A stretch of DNA of 39,825 nt, taken from an uncultured Erysipelotrichaceae bacterium. GTDB taxonomy: Bacteria; Bacillota_I; Bacilli_A; RFN20; CAG-826. Below, one piece after another: positions 16,018 to 24,490 of this stretch (within the stretch, counting starts at the first letter, position 1; each line of letters starts with the position of its first letter). The translations under genes and the position numbers were made by a program. The notes under the pieces were generated by a model, which saw only the letters and a program-made list of their open reading frames with translations, was not told the DNA's origin and did not search any database. The stretch lies in the NCBI GenBank assembly GCA_902803375.1, contig CADCPN010000006.1:1-39825 (forward strand), written 5' to 3'.

Positions 16018-16027
16018 CTAAACCGTT

Positions 16028-16873
16028 ATGACTGATGGAATCCTCATTCTAGACAAAGACGAAGGCGTGACCTCCCGCCATGTCGATAACCAAGTCGGCC
16101 ACCTCTTCGGCACCCGTCACGTTGGCCATCTTGGCACCCTTGACCCTTTCGCGACTGGGCTTCTAGTCGTTGCCGTAGGCAAAGGCAATAAGTTCCTCCC
16201 CTACCTTAGCGATGGCAGGAAGACCTATATCGCCTCGCTAAAACTTGGGACCTCCACCACGACTGGCGACCCTAGCGGAGAAGTGCTTGAAACTAAGCCT
16301 ATCCCCCGCATTACCGATAGGGATATCGCCGACTTGCTGAAGACTTTCTTAGGCAAATCGATGCAGGTCCCTCCGATGACCAGCGCCATCAAAATAAATG
16401 GGGAAGCCCTCTATAAGAAAGCCCATCGCGGCGAGGAGATAGAAAGAAAGCCAAGGGAGATCGAAGTCTTTGAGATCTCAATGTTGCTTCGCCTAGGCTC
16501 TAGAATCGACTTTTTGGTCACTGTCTCTAGCGGCACCTATATCAGGGTCCTTGCCGAAGATATCGCCAAAAAGCTAGGAACGGTAGGACACCTTACCGCC
16601 CTTCGCCGCATCAAAGTCGGCGACATCGATATCTCTAAGGCCAAGAAGCTCTCCCATCTTTCCACTTCCGACCTTCTTGAGCCGACTCCCTATGTCGATT
16701 TGCCTCACTTCGAGGTCAATGACTATGGCCATACCCGCGTGCTTAACGGGATGAAGCTGACGTTCCCCTCGACGGAAGAGAAGATATTGGTCACCTATCA
16801 AGGAAAGGCGGTCGCGATCTATGCCTATAAAGAGGAAGACCAGCAATACCATTGCTTCCGCGGACTATTCTAA
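16028..16873 (+). CDS. truB: tRNA pseudouridine-55 synthase TruB
   Basis: A 281-residue enzyme converting U55 of tRNA to pseudouridine in the T-loop. The catalytic motif RHVGHLGTLDPFATGLL contains the nucleophile Asp39. The N-terminal GILILDKDEGVTSRHVDNQV, QVPPMTSAIKINGEALYKKA (PPxxSAxKxxGxxxY motif) and the SSGTYIRVLAEDI active-site loop are all intact. The start at ATG 16028 gives the standard N-terminus but has no ribosome-binding site and lies 10 bases after a perfect -10 box. It is followed by ribF after 4 bases. Confidence 0.95.
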   Translation: MTDGILILDKDEGVTSRHVDNQVGHLFGTRHVGHLGTLDPFATGLLVVAVGKGNKFLPYLSDGRKTYIASLKLGTSTTTGDPSGEVLETKPIPRITDRDIADLLKTFLGKSMQVPPMTSAIKINGEALYKKAHRGEEIERKPREIEVFEISMLLRLGSRIDFLVTVSSGTYIRVLAEDIAKKLGTVGHLTALRRIKVGDIDISKAKKLSHLSTSDLLEPTPYVDLPHFEVNDYGHTRVLNGMKLTFPSTEEKILVTYQGKAVAIYAYKEEDQQYHCFRGLF

Positions 16874-16877
16874 AAAC

Positions 16878-17774
16878 ATGGAAATCATTCGTTTTGACTA
16901 TAAAAACCTGCCGCCAAAGAAAGAGGGCCTTACCCTTGCTTTAGGCACCTTCGATGGCTTTCATAAAGGGCATCAAAGGATTCTGATCGAGACCAGCCTT
17001 CATGCAAAAAATGAAGCTGGCATCCTTCTTTTTAGCTGTTCTCCTTCGAAGGTCCTCCATTTAGGCAAGACCGAGGAGGTGCTTACCTCCTTAGAGGATC
17101 AGCTTTGCTATGCGGAAAAGCTGCGCATGGATGTCGCCTATATCGTGGAGGCCACTAGAGAGTTCTTCTCTTTATCGAAAGATGGCTTCATGGACCTTCT
17201 TGAGAGCTTAGGCGCCACCTCCCTCGTCGCCGGGGCCGACTATACCTTCGGCAATGCCGGCGAAGGAAGCGTCGAGGACTTAAAGAAGAGATTCAAGACC
17301 TTTGTTGTTCCTTTGGTCAAGCAGAACGGGAAGAAGATCTCCACTCGCGATATCAAGGCGATGCTGAAAAATGGCGATGCCAAGGAAGCCTGGGAGAACC
17401 TAGGCCACCCCTATGAAGTGAAGGGCAAAGTCGTCCATGGGCTGGAGAATGGCAGAAAGATCGGCTTCCCGACGCTTAATATCGAGCTCTCCGCGGATTA
17501 CCTTATCCCGAAATATGGCGTCTATTATGGCATCTGCTACCTATCTGGGGTTCCCCATAAGGCCATGGTCAACGTCGGCAATAACCCTACGATCGGCGTC
17601 TTGAAGAAAGCCAACATCGAGGCGTACCTTCTTGACTATGAAGGCGATGCCTATGGCAAGACGGTGTATCTAAGCTTCCTCGACTATGAACGAGAAGAGA
17701 GGAAGTTTGCTTCCCTGCAGCAACTAAAATCCCAATTGGAGATCGATAAGGAATGGATCAGGAAGCATCAGTGA
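16878..17774 (+). CDS. ribF: Bifunctional riboflavin kinase / FAD synthetase
   Basis: A 298-residue enzyme that phosphorylates riboflavin to FMN and adenylylates FMN to FAD. The N-terminal nucleotidyltransferase domain carries GTFDGFHKGHQRIL (23-36) with the HxGH signature. The C-terminal flavokinase domain carries GRKIGFPTLNIEL (GxxxGFPTxN) and KYGVYYG, plus VNVGNNPTIG. The start at 16878 is chosen because it is 4 bases after the truB stop and gives the family N-terminus; the frame also runs back into truB. It ends in TGA. Confidence 0.95.
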   Translation: MEIIRFDYKNLPPKKEGLTLALGTFDGFHKGHQRILIETSLHAKNEAGILLFSCSPSKVLHLGKTEEVLTSLEDQLCYAEKLRMDVAYIVEATREFFSLSKDGFMDLLESLGATSLVAGADYTFGNAGEGSVEDLKKRFKTFVVPLVKQNGKKISTRDIKAMLKNGDAKEAWENLGHPYEVKGKVVHGLENGRKIGFPTLNIELSADYLIPKYGVYYGICYLSGVPHKAMVNVGNNPTIGVLKKANIEAYLLDYEGDAYGKTVYLSFLDYEREERKFASLQQLKSQLEIDKEWIRKHQ

Positions 17775-17806
17775 TGGTCCCTGGCTTTTTTTCTTCTCGC
17801 CATGAA

Positions 17807-17838
17807 AAAAAGAAATGACTGCGAGGCCATTTCTTTTT
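17807..17838. terminator. Bidirectional terminator between ribF and the convergent lipoprotein gene
   Basis: An 11-bp A/T-rich stem (17807-17817 with 17828-17838, core AGAAATG/CATTTCT) and a 10-nt loop. The arm composition itself supplies a T run on both strands. Confidence 0.7.
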
Positions 17839-17843
17839 ATTTC

Positions 17844-18545
17844 CTACCAAACCCAGGAGATCTCATGGACGTAGCAAGCGTAATTCGATTCGTTATGGAT
17901 TCGGAAGTAGAGGTAGGAAGGAGTGGTTTCATAGTTGGCCGTATATAAGGTGCCAGCTTCATGCGTAGCGGATTCGTTGCCGGACTCCTTTGCCTCGATA
18001 TCCGTTCCGTTTTTCTCTTCCATGCAATCGGAAAGGGATTGATATCCGGTGACTGCGGGGAAGAAGGTGGCATCGGTAGGATAGGGGACGCCATCGACAT
18101 AGGTATTGAAGGACTGCCCCATGATGGTGATGCTAAGCATTCCGCAGATGGCATCGCGGTTATAGAGGTAGGAATCCGCCTTCTTCATCTGCAGCAAAGG
18201 AGTGGAGAACTTACCCGTATTCAGCCCGATGTTATGGAAGGCGAATTCATGGCCACCCGAAGTCATCACTCCATCAGGAGCATAGCCACTCGAGGGCATA
18301 GCCGGGGCGTCGCTGCCATGGATGGTTAGCGTGCCGCCTGGGGCAACAAGGCTTTCGCTGGCCGAACTTTCTTCGCTGACCAAGCTTTCTTCCTTGCTGG
18401 AGGTTTCTTCGCTAGAAGGCTTCGTCTCGCCGGAAGAGGGGAGGGGCTCATTATAAGAATTGACGGAAACTGGCTCTATAGCACTCCCGCAGGAAGCAAG
18501 CAACAAGCAGGAAGATAGAAGCAATGCTTTGGATAATTGACGCAT
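17844..18545 (-). CDS. Lipoprotein of unknown function with Ser/Glu-rich linker
   Basis: A 233-residue exported protein with signal peptide and lipobox LLASC (Cys about 19). Residues about 30-68 are a low-complexity stretch of Ser, Glu, Pro and Lys that probably serves as a spacer through the cell wall. A compact domain follows, with GGTLTIHGSDAPAMP, FAFHNIGLNTGKFSTPLLQM and a C-terminal YLYFRIHNESNYACYVHEISW, suggesting a beta-rich fold with two or three Cys. No family recognised. It follows AAGGAG on the minus strand, and a -10-like TATAGT lies at 18569-18574 (complement). Convergent to ribF, divergent from tex. Confidence 0.75.
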   Translation of the reverse strand: MRQLSKALLLSSCLLLASCGSAIEPVSVNSYNEPLPSSGETKPSSEETSSKEESLVSEESSASESLVAPGGTLTIHGSDAPAMPSSGYAPDGVMTSGGHEFAFHNIGLNTGKFSTPLLQMKKADSYLYNRDAICGMLSITIMGQSFNTYVDGVPYPTDATFFPAVTGYQSLSDCMEEKNGTDIEAKESGNESATHEAGTLYTANYETTPSYLYFRIHNESNYACYVHEISWVW

Positions 18546-18701
18546 AGAGATCTCCTTAAATTCGACTAACTATAACATGGCTGTTCGTTTTACTCCACTT
18601 TTGCTCGATGGAGTGTCCTTTGCCTTAGGCAAGCGGGCAAAGACCTAGCAAAAGGCTTGCCTCTAGCAATTTATCTTGCTTCATAGGATAGTTATGAGGT
18701 T

Positions 18702-20843
18702 ATGAACATTGTCATTGCAATCGCGGAAGAGCTTAAGCTTAAGCCTACTTCCGTCAATGCTGCTATTAAGCTGCTCGATGAAGGGGATACCGTCCCTTTC
18801 ATCGCTAGATATCGAAAAGAGGCCACCGGCGGATTGACCGATGCTGATCTCCGCCTTTTGGAAGAAAGGCTCAAATACCTTCGTAACCTGCAGGAGAGAA
18901 TGGACGCCTGCCTTTCCTCTATCGAAGGGCAGGGCAAGCTCACGGATGATCTTAGACTATCGATCGAAAACGCGAAGACCCTCGCCGAAGTCGAAGACCT
19001 TTATCGCCCTTATAAGCAAAAGAGAAAAACCCGCGCCGTCTTGGCCAAAGAACGCGGCCTAGAGCCTCTTGCCGAATATATCAAAAAGGGAAGAAGGGGC
19101 AATGGCTTCGAGGCTTTGCTCTCCTCTATTATCGACCAGGGGAAAGGCGTCAAAACCAAAGAAGACGCCTTGCAGGGCGCTAGCGACATCATCGCCGAAG
19201 AGATCGCCGACAACGCGACTTATCGCGCCTATATCAAGGCCCTTATCCATGATGATGGCTATATCGTCTCTAGGGAAATCAAAAAGGATGAGCGCGATAC
19301 CTATCGCCTTTATGCCGATTTCCGTAACCGCGTCTCTTCTATCCCTTCTTACCGCGTATTAGCCCTTAACCGCGGCGAGAAAGATGGCTATTTGAAGGTG
19401 ACGTTAGACTATTCTCTCCCCGCCATTTCTAAGCGCATCGCCTACGACTATACCTACCATAACGATTTCAAGGAGCTCCTCGACGAGTGCATTGAAGATG
19501 CCTGCAAGAGGCTTATCCTCCCAAGCGTAGAAAACGAGATCAGGAATTCTCTCACCGAGAAGGCGGAGGATGAATCTATTGAGGTCTTTAAGAAGAACCT
19601 GAAGTCGTTGTTGCTTTATCCGCCGCTAAAAGGCAAGACGGTCCTAGGCTTCGACCCAGGCTTCCGCACCGGCTGCAAATACGCTCTTCTTACCCCTAAT
19701 GGCATCCCTACCAAAGTCGGCATCGTCAATATCACCGCCGCCTCCAAGGCTGAGGTAGAAAGAGCTAGAGGGGAGCTACTTAACCTATTGTCCCGCAACA
19801 AGGTCGACTACATCGCCCTAGGTAACGGCACCGCCTCAAGAGAATCCGAAGCCGAGCTATCGAAGCTTATCAAGGATTACAACATCCCCACCAAGATCTT
19901 CATCGTCTCCGAAAGCGGCGCCTCCGTCTATTCCGCCTCCAAGCTTGCCGAAGAGGAATTCCCTGACCTAACCGTCGAGAAAAGGAGCGCTATCTCTCTT
20001 GCTAGACGCCTTCAAGATCCTCTAAACGAACTCGTGAAGATCGAGCCCAAAGCCATGGGCGTTGGCCAGTATCAGCACGATATGAACCAGACCAAGCTCA
20101 ACGACTCCCTTAGAACCGTCGTTGAAGACTGCGTCAACGCAGTCGGCATCAATCTCAACAATGCCTCCGCCTCCGTCCTTCAATATGTCTCCGGCATCAA
20201 CAAGACCGTTGCCAGTAACATCTATAACTATCTGAAGGACAACGGCCCCTTCGCCAAAAGAAGCGATTTGAAGAAAGTCCCCAAGCTTGGCCCGAAAGCC
20301 TATGAGCAGGCCGCAGGCTTCTTGCGCATCTATGGCGGCGAAGAGCCTCTTGATGCCACCTCCATCCACCCAGAATCCTATAAGGAAGCAAAAGCCATCC
20401 TCAAGAAGACCGGCATCGATATCCTTAAAGATTCCTTGCAGGAGAAGGAGAAAAAGCTCTCTTCCTTCGATAAGGATGCCTTTATCGTTAGCAGCGGCAT
20501 TGGCAAAGAGACCCTCAACGATATCCTTGAGGAAATCAAGCGCCCAGGACGCGATATCCGCGAAGAGGCCAAGGTCGTTACGCTAAATAACGAAGTCAAA
20601 GACATCAAAGACCTCAAAGAGGGCATGATCTTAAACGGCACCGTCAGGAACATCATGGACTTCGGCATGTTCGTCGATATCAACGTCCATCAAGATGGCC
20701 TTGTCCACATCAGCGAAGTCAGCAAGAAGTATTGCCGCGACATCTCCTCCCTTTACTCCATCGGGGACGTCGTCAAAGTGAAAGTCATCTCCGTCGACGT
20801 CGAAAGAAAACGCATTGGCTTGTCCATTAAGCAAGTCGCCTAA
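18702..20843 (+). CDS. tex: Tex-like transcription accessory protein / S1 RNA-binding protein
   Basis: A 713-residue nucleic-acid-binding protein. The N-terminal Tex domain reads PTSVNAAIKLLDEGDTVPFI, then ARYRKEATGGLTDADLRLLE. A YqgF/RNase-H-like domain starts about residue 314 (VLGFDPGFRTGCKYALL). A helix-hairpin-helix region follows (YVSGINKTVASNIYNYL; KVPKLGPKAYEQAAGFLRI). A C-terminal S1 domain runs from about 640 to 710 (NGTVRNIMDFGMFVDI). Length and order match the family. The start has only a weak GAGG ribosome-binding site, but the N-terminus is the standard one. Monocistronic with its own terminator. Confidence 0.95.
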   Translation: MNIVIAIAEELKLKPTSVNAAIKLLDEGDTVPFIARYRKEATGGLTDADLRLLEERLKYLRNLQERMDACLSSIEGQGKLTDDLRLSIENAKTLAEVEDLYRPYKQKRKTRAVLAKERGLEPLAEYIKKGRRGNGFEALLSSIIDQGKGVKTKEDALQGASDIIAEEIADNATYRAYIKALIHDDGYIVSREIKKDERDTYRLYADFRNRVSSIPSYRVLALNRGEKDGYLKVTLDYSLPAISKRIAYDYTYHNDFKELLDECIEDACKRLILPSVENEIRNSLTEKAEDESIEVFKKNLKSLLLYPPLKGKTVLGFDPGFRTGCKYALLTPNGIPTKVGIVNITAASKAEVERARGELLNLLSRNKVDYIALGNGTASRESEAELSKLIKDYNIPTKIFIVSESGASVYSASKLAEEEFPDLTVEKRSAISLARRLQDPLNELVKIEPKAMGVGQYQHDMNQTKLNDSLRTVVEDCVNAVGINLNNASASVLQYVSGINKTVASNIYNYLKDNGPFAKRSDLKKVPKLGPKAYEQAAGFLRIYGGEEPLDATSIHPESYKEAKAILKKTGIDILKDSLQEKEKKLSSFDKDAFIVSSGIGKETLNDILEEIKRPGRDIREEAKVVTLNNEVKDIKDLKEGMILNGTVRNIMDFGMFVDINVHQDGLVHISEVSKKYCRDISSLYSIGDVVKVKVISVDVERKRIGLSIKQVA

Positions 20844-20854
20844 ATAGCGGAAAA

Positions 20855-20896
20855 AACCGGGCATGCGCATGATTGCATTGCCCGGTTATTTCTTTT
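20855..20896 (+). terminator. Terminator after tex
   Basis: A 9-bp perfect stem AACCGGGCA/TGCCCGGTT at 20855-20863 and 20879-20887 with a 15-nt loop, then ATTTCTTTT. Confidence 0.85.
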
Positions 20897-21197
20897 ATGC
20901 GGTCTTGGAAAGATCGGTGGAAAAGCTATTGATGGAGGCGTTAAGCTTCTTTCCGCTAACTAGCTCGACACCGGCTTTCTATGATAGCAAAGAGATATTG
21001 ATCTCTCCGATTTCGGCAGTATAAGGGATTTAGATGCCGATAGCTTTATCTTTGGATTGCTTAAAGGCATGCTCGCCTATTCTTAAGAAGTGGATGTCTA
21101 GGTTTTCGCTAAGGAAAGAAAACGCGTTGGGCAAAAGCGCCTTTGCCACTCTGGATGAAGATTGAGCAGAATGTAAGCGAATAAGCAGCAAATGCAT
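20895..21197 (-). pseudogene. Decayed minus-strand gene fragment with two in-frame stops
   Basis: A 101-codon frame from ATG 21197 to TAA 20895 carries TAA at 21032-21030 and TAG at 20981-20979, yet reads like protein on both sides: ENLDIHFLRIGEHAFKQSKD, IPYTAEIGEINISLLS and KAGVELVSGKKLNASINSFS. The IGEHAF piece recalls BspA-type leucine-rich repeats, but the match is too short to claim. The remaining bases to 21352 hold no convincing gene; other short frames there overlap this one and look like decay. This covers the 509-base gap between tex and the first MATE gene. Confidence 0.45.
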
Positions 21198-21352
21198 GGC
21201 TTAAAGGAAAGCGAATAACCCATTTGGGAGAAGAAGCGATATGGAAATGGCATGATGAAAACCTACAATATAGGCAAGGCATCCATAAAAGCGTTTCCAT
21301 TGAACGCCTTCTCCCTTTTCTATTGAAAAGAAAGTACTAGGATAAAGCGACC

Positions 21353-22672
21353 ATGAAGAAGCAGCGTACCTTAATGCAACTATTCGTCCCGATCTTCTTT
21401 GAGACTCTTTTCATGATGATCATGGGCAGCGTCGATACTCTGATGCTTTCTAGCGTCTCGGATAAGGCCGTCGGCAGCGTTGGGGCCTCTAACACCTACT
21501 TAGATGTCTTCACCATCACCTTCGCGGTCATCTCCTCCGGCATGCTCGCCGTCATGACGCAGTATATCGGCGCGAAGAAAGAAGGGGTTACCCGAAAGGC
21601 GCTGCTTTTTGGCCTTATCTTCAATGGCGTCCTTGGCCTAGCGGTGGCCCTCATCCTTTTCTTTGCCGCTAAGCCGATCTTAACGGTCTTAGGCATTGCC
21701 ATAGATTTGCTTGAGGATGCGACGACTTACATGAGCATCGTCGGCGCCTCTTGCTTATTTACCGCCCTTACCCCGATCTTCACCGCCTACCTGCGCGCTT
21801 TTGGCTATACCAAGGAGCCGCTTATCGCCAATATCGTCGCCAATATCGCTAACGTCGTCTTGAATAGCGTCTTCCTCTTCGGCATGGGGATGGGAGTGGC
21901 AGGCGTCGCTTTGGCCACCCTTATCTCTAGAGCAGTCGGCTTAGCTCTAGCGATGCTATTTAGCTTCATCCTCATCCATCCTTCTAAAGAAGATGGCGGC
22001 GTCTCCATGAGGATCGTCATCACCAATATCCTCCGCGTTGGCCTTCCTAGCGCGATGGAGAACATGGTCTATAACATTGCGATGGCCATCGTCATGAAGG
22101 CCCTTAACTATATGTCTAAGGATGGCATCTACGTCACCGTCCGCTCCTATGGCGTCCAGATTGGCAACTTCACCTATTGCGCTGGCTTGGCCTTAGCTAC
22201 CGCCAACTCCATCATCGTTGGCTGGAAGATTGGGCAAGGCAAGCTAGATGAAGTGAAGAAGGACACCCTGAAGGTTTTGAAAATCGGCTTAGGAATCTCT
22301 TTGGGAATGGGCGCGATCATGGCAGGGCTTTCTCCCCTTATCATGCGCATTTTCACCGATGATCCCAAAGTCATCCATCTTGTCTTCCTTTGCCTTTGGA
22401 TTGATGTGGCGCTGGAATCTGGCAGAACGAGCAACCTCATCTTGGGCATGGCCCTTAAGACGAGCGGCGACGCCCTCTTCACCGTCATAATCGGAACAAT
22501 CTTCATGTTCCTTTTCGCCTCTGGAGGCTCTTGGCTATTCGGCGTCGCCGCCAATTGGACCATCCTTGGCGTTTGGGCAAGCCTTGCCGCTGATGAATCC
22601 TCAAGAGGGCTTCTTATGTATCTTCGCTGGAAGAGCGAGAAGTGGAAAAAGAAAGTGCTCGTTCACGACTAA
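21353..22672 (+). CDS. MATE family efflux transporter
   Basis: A 439-residue multidrug and toxin extrusion-type transporter. It has about 12 hydrophobic helices in two homologous halves, starting with LFVPIFFETLFMMIMGSVDT, a motif in which MATE proteins carry the conserved pocket residues. VGSVGASNTYLD and AYLRAFGYTKEPLIANIVAN are further family patterns. It would export cationic or metabolic compounds by Na+ or H+ antiport; the substrate is unknown. The start follows AGGA with a 10-base spacer. It ends with a short basic tail. Monocistronic. It shares a family but little sequence with the second MATE gene 300 bases downstream. Confidence 0.92.
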   Translation: MKKQRTLMQLFVPIFFETLFMMIMGSVDTLMLSSVSDKAVGSVGASNTYLDVFTITFAVISSGMLAVMTQYIGAKKEGVTRKALLFGLIFNGVLGLAVALILFFAAKPILTVLGIAIDLLEDATTYMSIVGASCLFTALTPIFTAYLRAFGYTKEPLIANIVANIANVVLNSVFLFGMGMGVAGVALATLISRAVGLALAMLFSFILIHPSKEDGGVSMRIVITNILRVGLPSAMENMVYNIAMAIVMKALNYMSKDGIYVTVRSYGVQIGNFTYCAGLALATANSIIVGWKIGQGKLDEVKKDTLKVLKIGLGISLGMGAIMAGLSPLIMRIFTDDPKVIHLVFLCLWIDVALESGRTSNLILGMALKTSGDALFTVIIGTIFMFLFASGGSWLFGVAANWTILGVWASLAADESSRGLLMYLRWKSEKWKKKVLVHD

Positions 22673-22680
22673 CCGCGTTA

Positions 22681-22718
22681 AATGAGGGCGATTATGTAGA
22701 AAACCGCCCTCATTTTTA
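22681..22718 (+). terminator. Terminator after the first MATE gene
   Basis: A 10-bp stem AATGAGGGCG/CGCCCTCATT at 22681-22690 and 22705-22714, then TTTAG. Confidence 0.75.
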
Positions 22719-22755
22719 GTCCTTTCATCCTCTATGCCATATCGATGAGGCTTGG

Positions 22756-22884
22756 ATGGCTAGATGCAAAGAAGTGTTCGATTACGTGAAGGATGAAGAA
22801 ATCTGCTGCATCATCAACGCCCATCTTGATAGGAAGAACCTGACCTCGGCTAGGCCAGGATATATTGAGGCTTTGATGAAATAA
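22756..22884 (+). CDS. Possible 42-residue protein or gene remnant
   Basis: A short frame from ATG 22756 to TAA 22882-22884, with GAGG about 6 bases before the ATG. It reads MARCKEVFDYVKDEEICCII then NAHLDRKNLTSARPGYIEAL, which is clearly protein-like and charged. The same frame is open back to 22718, so it may be the tail of a lost larger gene. It is followed by a hairpin with a T tract. No family recognised. Confidence 0.4.
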   Translation: MARCKEVFDYVKDEEICCIINAHLDRKNLTSARPGYIEALMK

Positions 22885-22915
22885 AGAGCTTTGCCTTGCA
22901 AGCCTATCCGCAAAA

Positions 22916-22941
22916 AAGACCACCTTTCGCGGTGGCCTTTT
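22916..22941. terminator. Hairpin terminator between the small ORF and the second MATE gene
   Basis: AAGACCACC/GGTGGCCTT stem with one mismatch at 22916-22924 and 22931-22939, loop TTTCGC, T run on both strands. Confidence 0.65.
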
Positions 22942-22971
22942 GAATAGATTCGTAACGTTCTTCTTAAGTTG

Positions 22972-24387
22972 CTATAGGTTTATAGCTGCCTTTGTCATCC
23001 CTTTCCTTGCTTCGAATTCAGGCTTATTTTGGCCATGCTTTTTTAAATAGACGCCAAATAGAACTAGGGCAACGACGCAGCAGATGGCATCGGCAATCGG
23101 GGTAGCGGCAACGATGCCATAGGTTGGGATGACGCCCTGAAGAATGAACATAAGCGGGATATCGACGATCCCTTTCCTTAGCAAGGCAAGTAGCAAGGAG
23201 CGGTAGGCGCAGCCAACGGCCTGGAAGAAGGAGATGATCGAATAGGCAATCGCGGAGAAAGGTGCGCCGATGCAGAAGATGCGTAGGAACGCGATGCCAT
23301 ATCCTAAGGATTCGCTGGTCTCGCTTGAGATGAAGATCTGGATAAGAGGCTTGGCGAAGACTAGGCTAATGACCATTGCGATCGTTGCGATGCCTAAGGA
23401 GATGGCGCCGCTAGTGTAAACGACGCTCTTCATGCGCTTTCTATTGCCGCTAGCCTTGTTATAGGCGATGAGCGGCAATACGCCTTGCGCCATTCCCCTG
23501 ACGACGGAATGGGCGAACATGTTGACCTTTTTGGCAACGCCAACGCCAGCCTGGGCAGAAAGGGAGACCCCCTGCATGAGATTATCAAGAATCGCATAGG
23601 AGATGTTCTCGCATAGGGTCATTAAGCAAGCCGGCATCCCGATCTTCAGCACATCAAGGGCGAGGCGATTTTCGAATAGCCTTTTGCCGATTTTCATGGA
23701 GAAGAAAAGCTTTTTGCGCAAAGCCAAGAAGATGACGATGTAATAGGCAAGGGCAATAACGTTGGATAAGCCGGTAGCCAAAGCGGCTCCCGCGATGACG
23801 TTATCCTTCATGATTACGAACATGAATAACGGGTCTAATGCCATGTTGAGGAGTCCGCCGATTACGATGCCCAAAGAGGCGTGAAGCGAATATCCTTCCG
23901 CACGGATAAGATGAGAGAAGAGGGTATTGATGGAGGTAGGGACGCCGCAGGCGACGACGGCGATAAGAAGATAGATCTTCGCGCTTTCATGGACGGCGAC
24001 GTCGCCCCCGCCTAGCAAATCGATGAAGAAGTCACTGGCGAAAAACGCGAATAGGCAATAAAGGATAGAGACGAGAAGGCATCCCCAAATAGCAAAGCTA
24101 AACGCCGACTTCGCGCGTTTCCAATCTCCTTTGCCCATGGCTCTGCCCATGACGCTAGATCCACCAACGCCAAAGAGGTTGGAAATGGCGCTAAGGAACA
24201 TAAACGCAGGCATGCATACGGTGACCGCGGCAAGAAGGCGATCTTGCTTAGCCAGCCCGACGAAGAAGGTGTCGGCCATGTTGTAGATGACTAAGATCAA
24301 TTGGCCGATGACGCTAGGGATGGCCAAAGTCAATACGCTTCCTAATACAGGACGTTCTTCAAAAAGCTCTTTTTCTTTTTCCTTCAT
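22972..24387 (-). CDS. MATE family efflux transporter, divergent from a LysR regulator
   Basis: A 471-residue exporter with about 12 membrane helices. Family features include TLAIPSVIGQLILVIYNMAD then TFFVGLAKQD near the N-terminus, the GVGGSSVMGRAMGKGDWKRA loop, IRAEGYSLHASLGI, and a second half starting about residue 240 (LKIGMPACLMTLCENISYAI). The ATG at 24387 follows GGGGGT on the minus strand. It is transcribed away from the adjacent LysR gene across a 103-base gap, the usual arrangement for a transporter controlled by its divergent LysR regulator. Confidence 0.93.
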   Translation of the reverse strand: MKEKEKELFEERPVLGSVLTLAIPSVIGQLILVIYNMADTFFVGLAKQDRLLAAVTVCMPAFMFLSAISNLFGVGGSSVMGRAMGKGDWKRAKSAFSFAIWGCLLVSILYCLFAFFASDFFIDLLGGGDVAVHESAKIYLLIAVVACGVPTSINTLFSHLIRAEGYSLHASLGIVIGGLLNMALDPLFMFVIMKDNVIAGAALATGLSNVIALAYYIVIFLALRKKLFFSMKIGKRLFENRLALDVLKIGMPACLMTLCENISYAILDNLMQGVSLSAQAGVGVAKKVNMFAHSVVRGMAQGVLPLIAYNKASGNRKRMKSVVYTSGAISLGIATIAMVISLVFAKPLIQIFISSETSESLGYGIAFLRIFCIGAPFSAIAYSIISFFQAVGCAYRSLLLALLRKGIVDIPLMFILQGVIPTYGIVAATPIADAICCVVALVLFGVYLKKHGQNKPEFEARKGMTKAAINL

Positions 24388-24450
24388 GGATGCTACCCCC
24401 TAATTCCTGCAAATCATAATCGTTTTGATGGAAGTGAGGGATAAAAGGTT

Positions 24451-24465
24451 TTATGATTTTCATAA
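24451..24465. promoter_or_regulatory. LysR-type regulator binding site (T-N11-A dyad)
   Basis: TTATG-ATTTT-CATAA at 24451-24465 is a perfect dyad whose inner part, TATG-N5-CATA, fits the T-N11-A LTTR box. It sits in the 103-base gap between the divergent MATE and lysR genes, 25 bases before the lysR ATG, overlapping where the lysR promoter should lie. Autoregulation plus control of the MATE gene is inferred. Confidence 0.65.
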
Positions 24466-24490
24466 GAAAAACTTATAAGGAGAACGAACA

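Noticed and set aside
20895-21197. BspA-type leucine-rich repeat protein
   Set aside because: Only one short piece (IGEHAF) resembles the repeat and the rest does not repeat; kept as an unnamed remnant.
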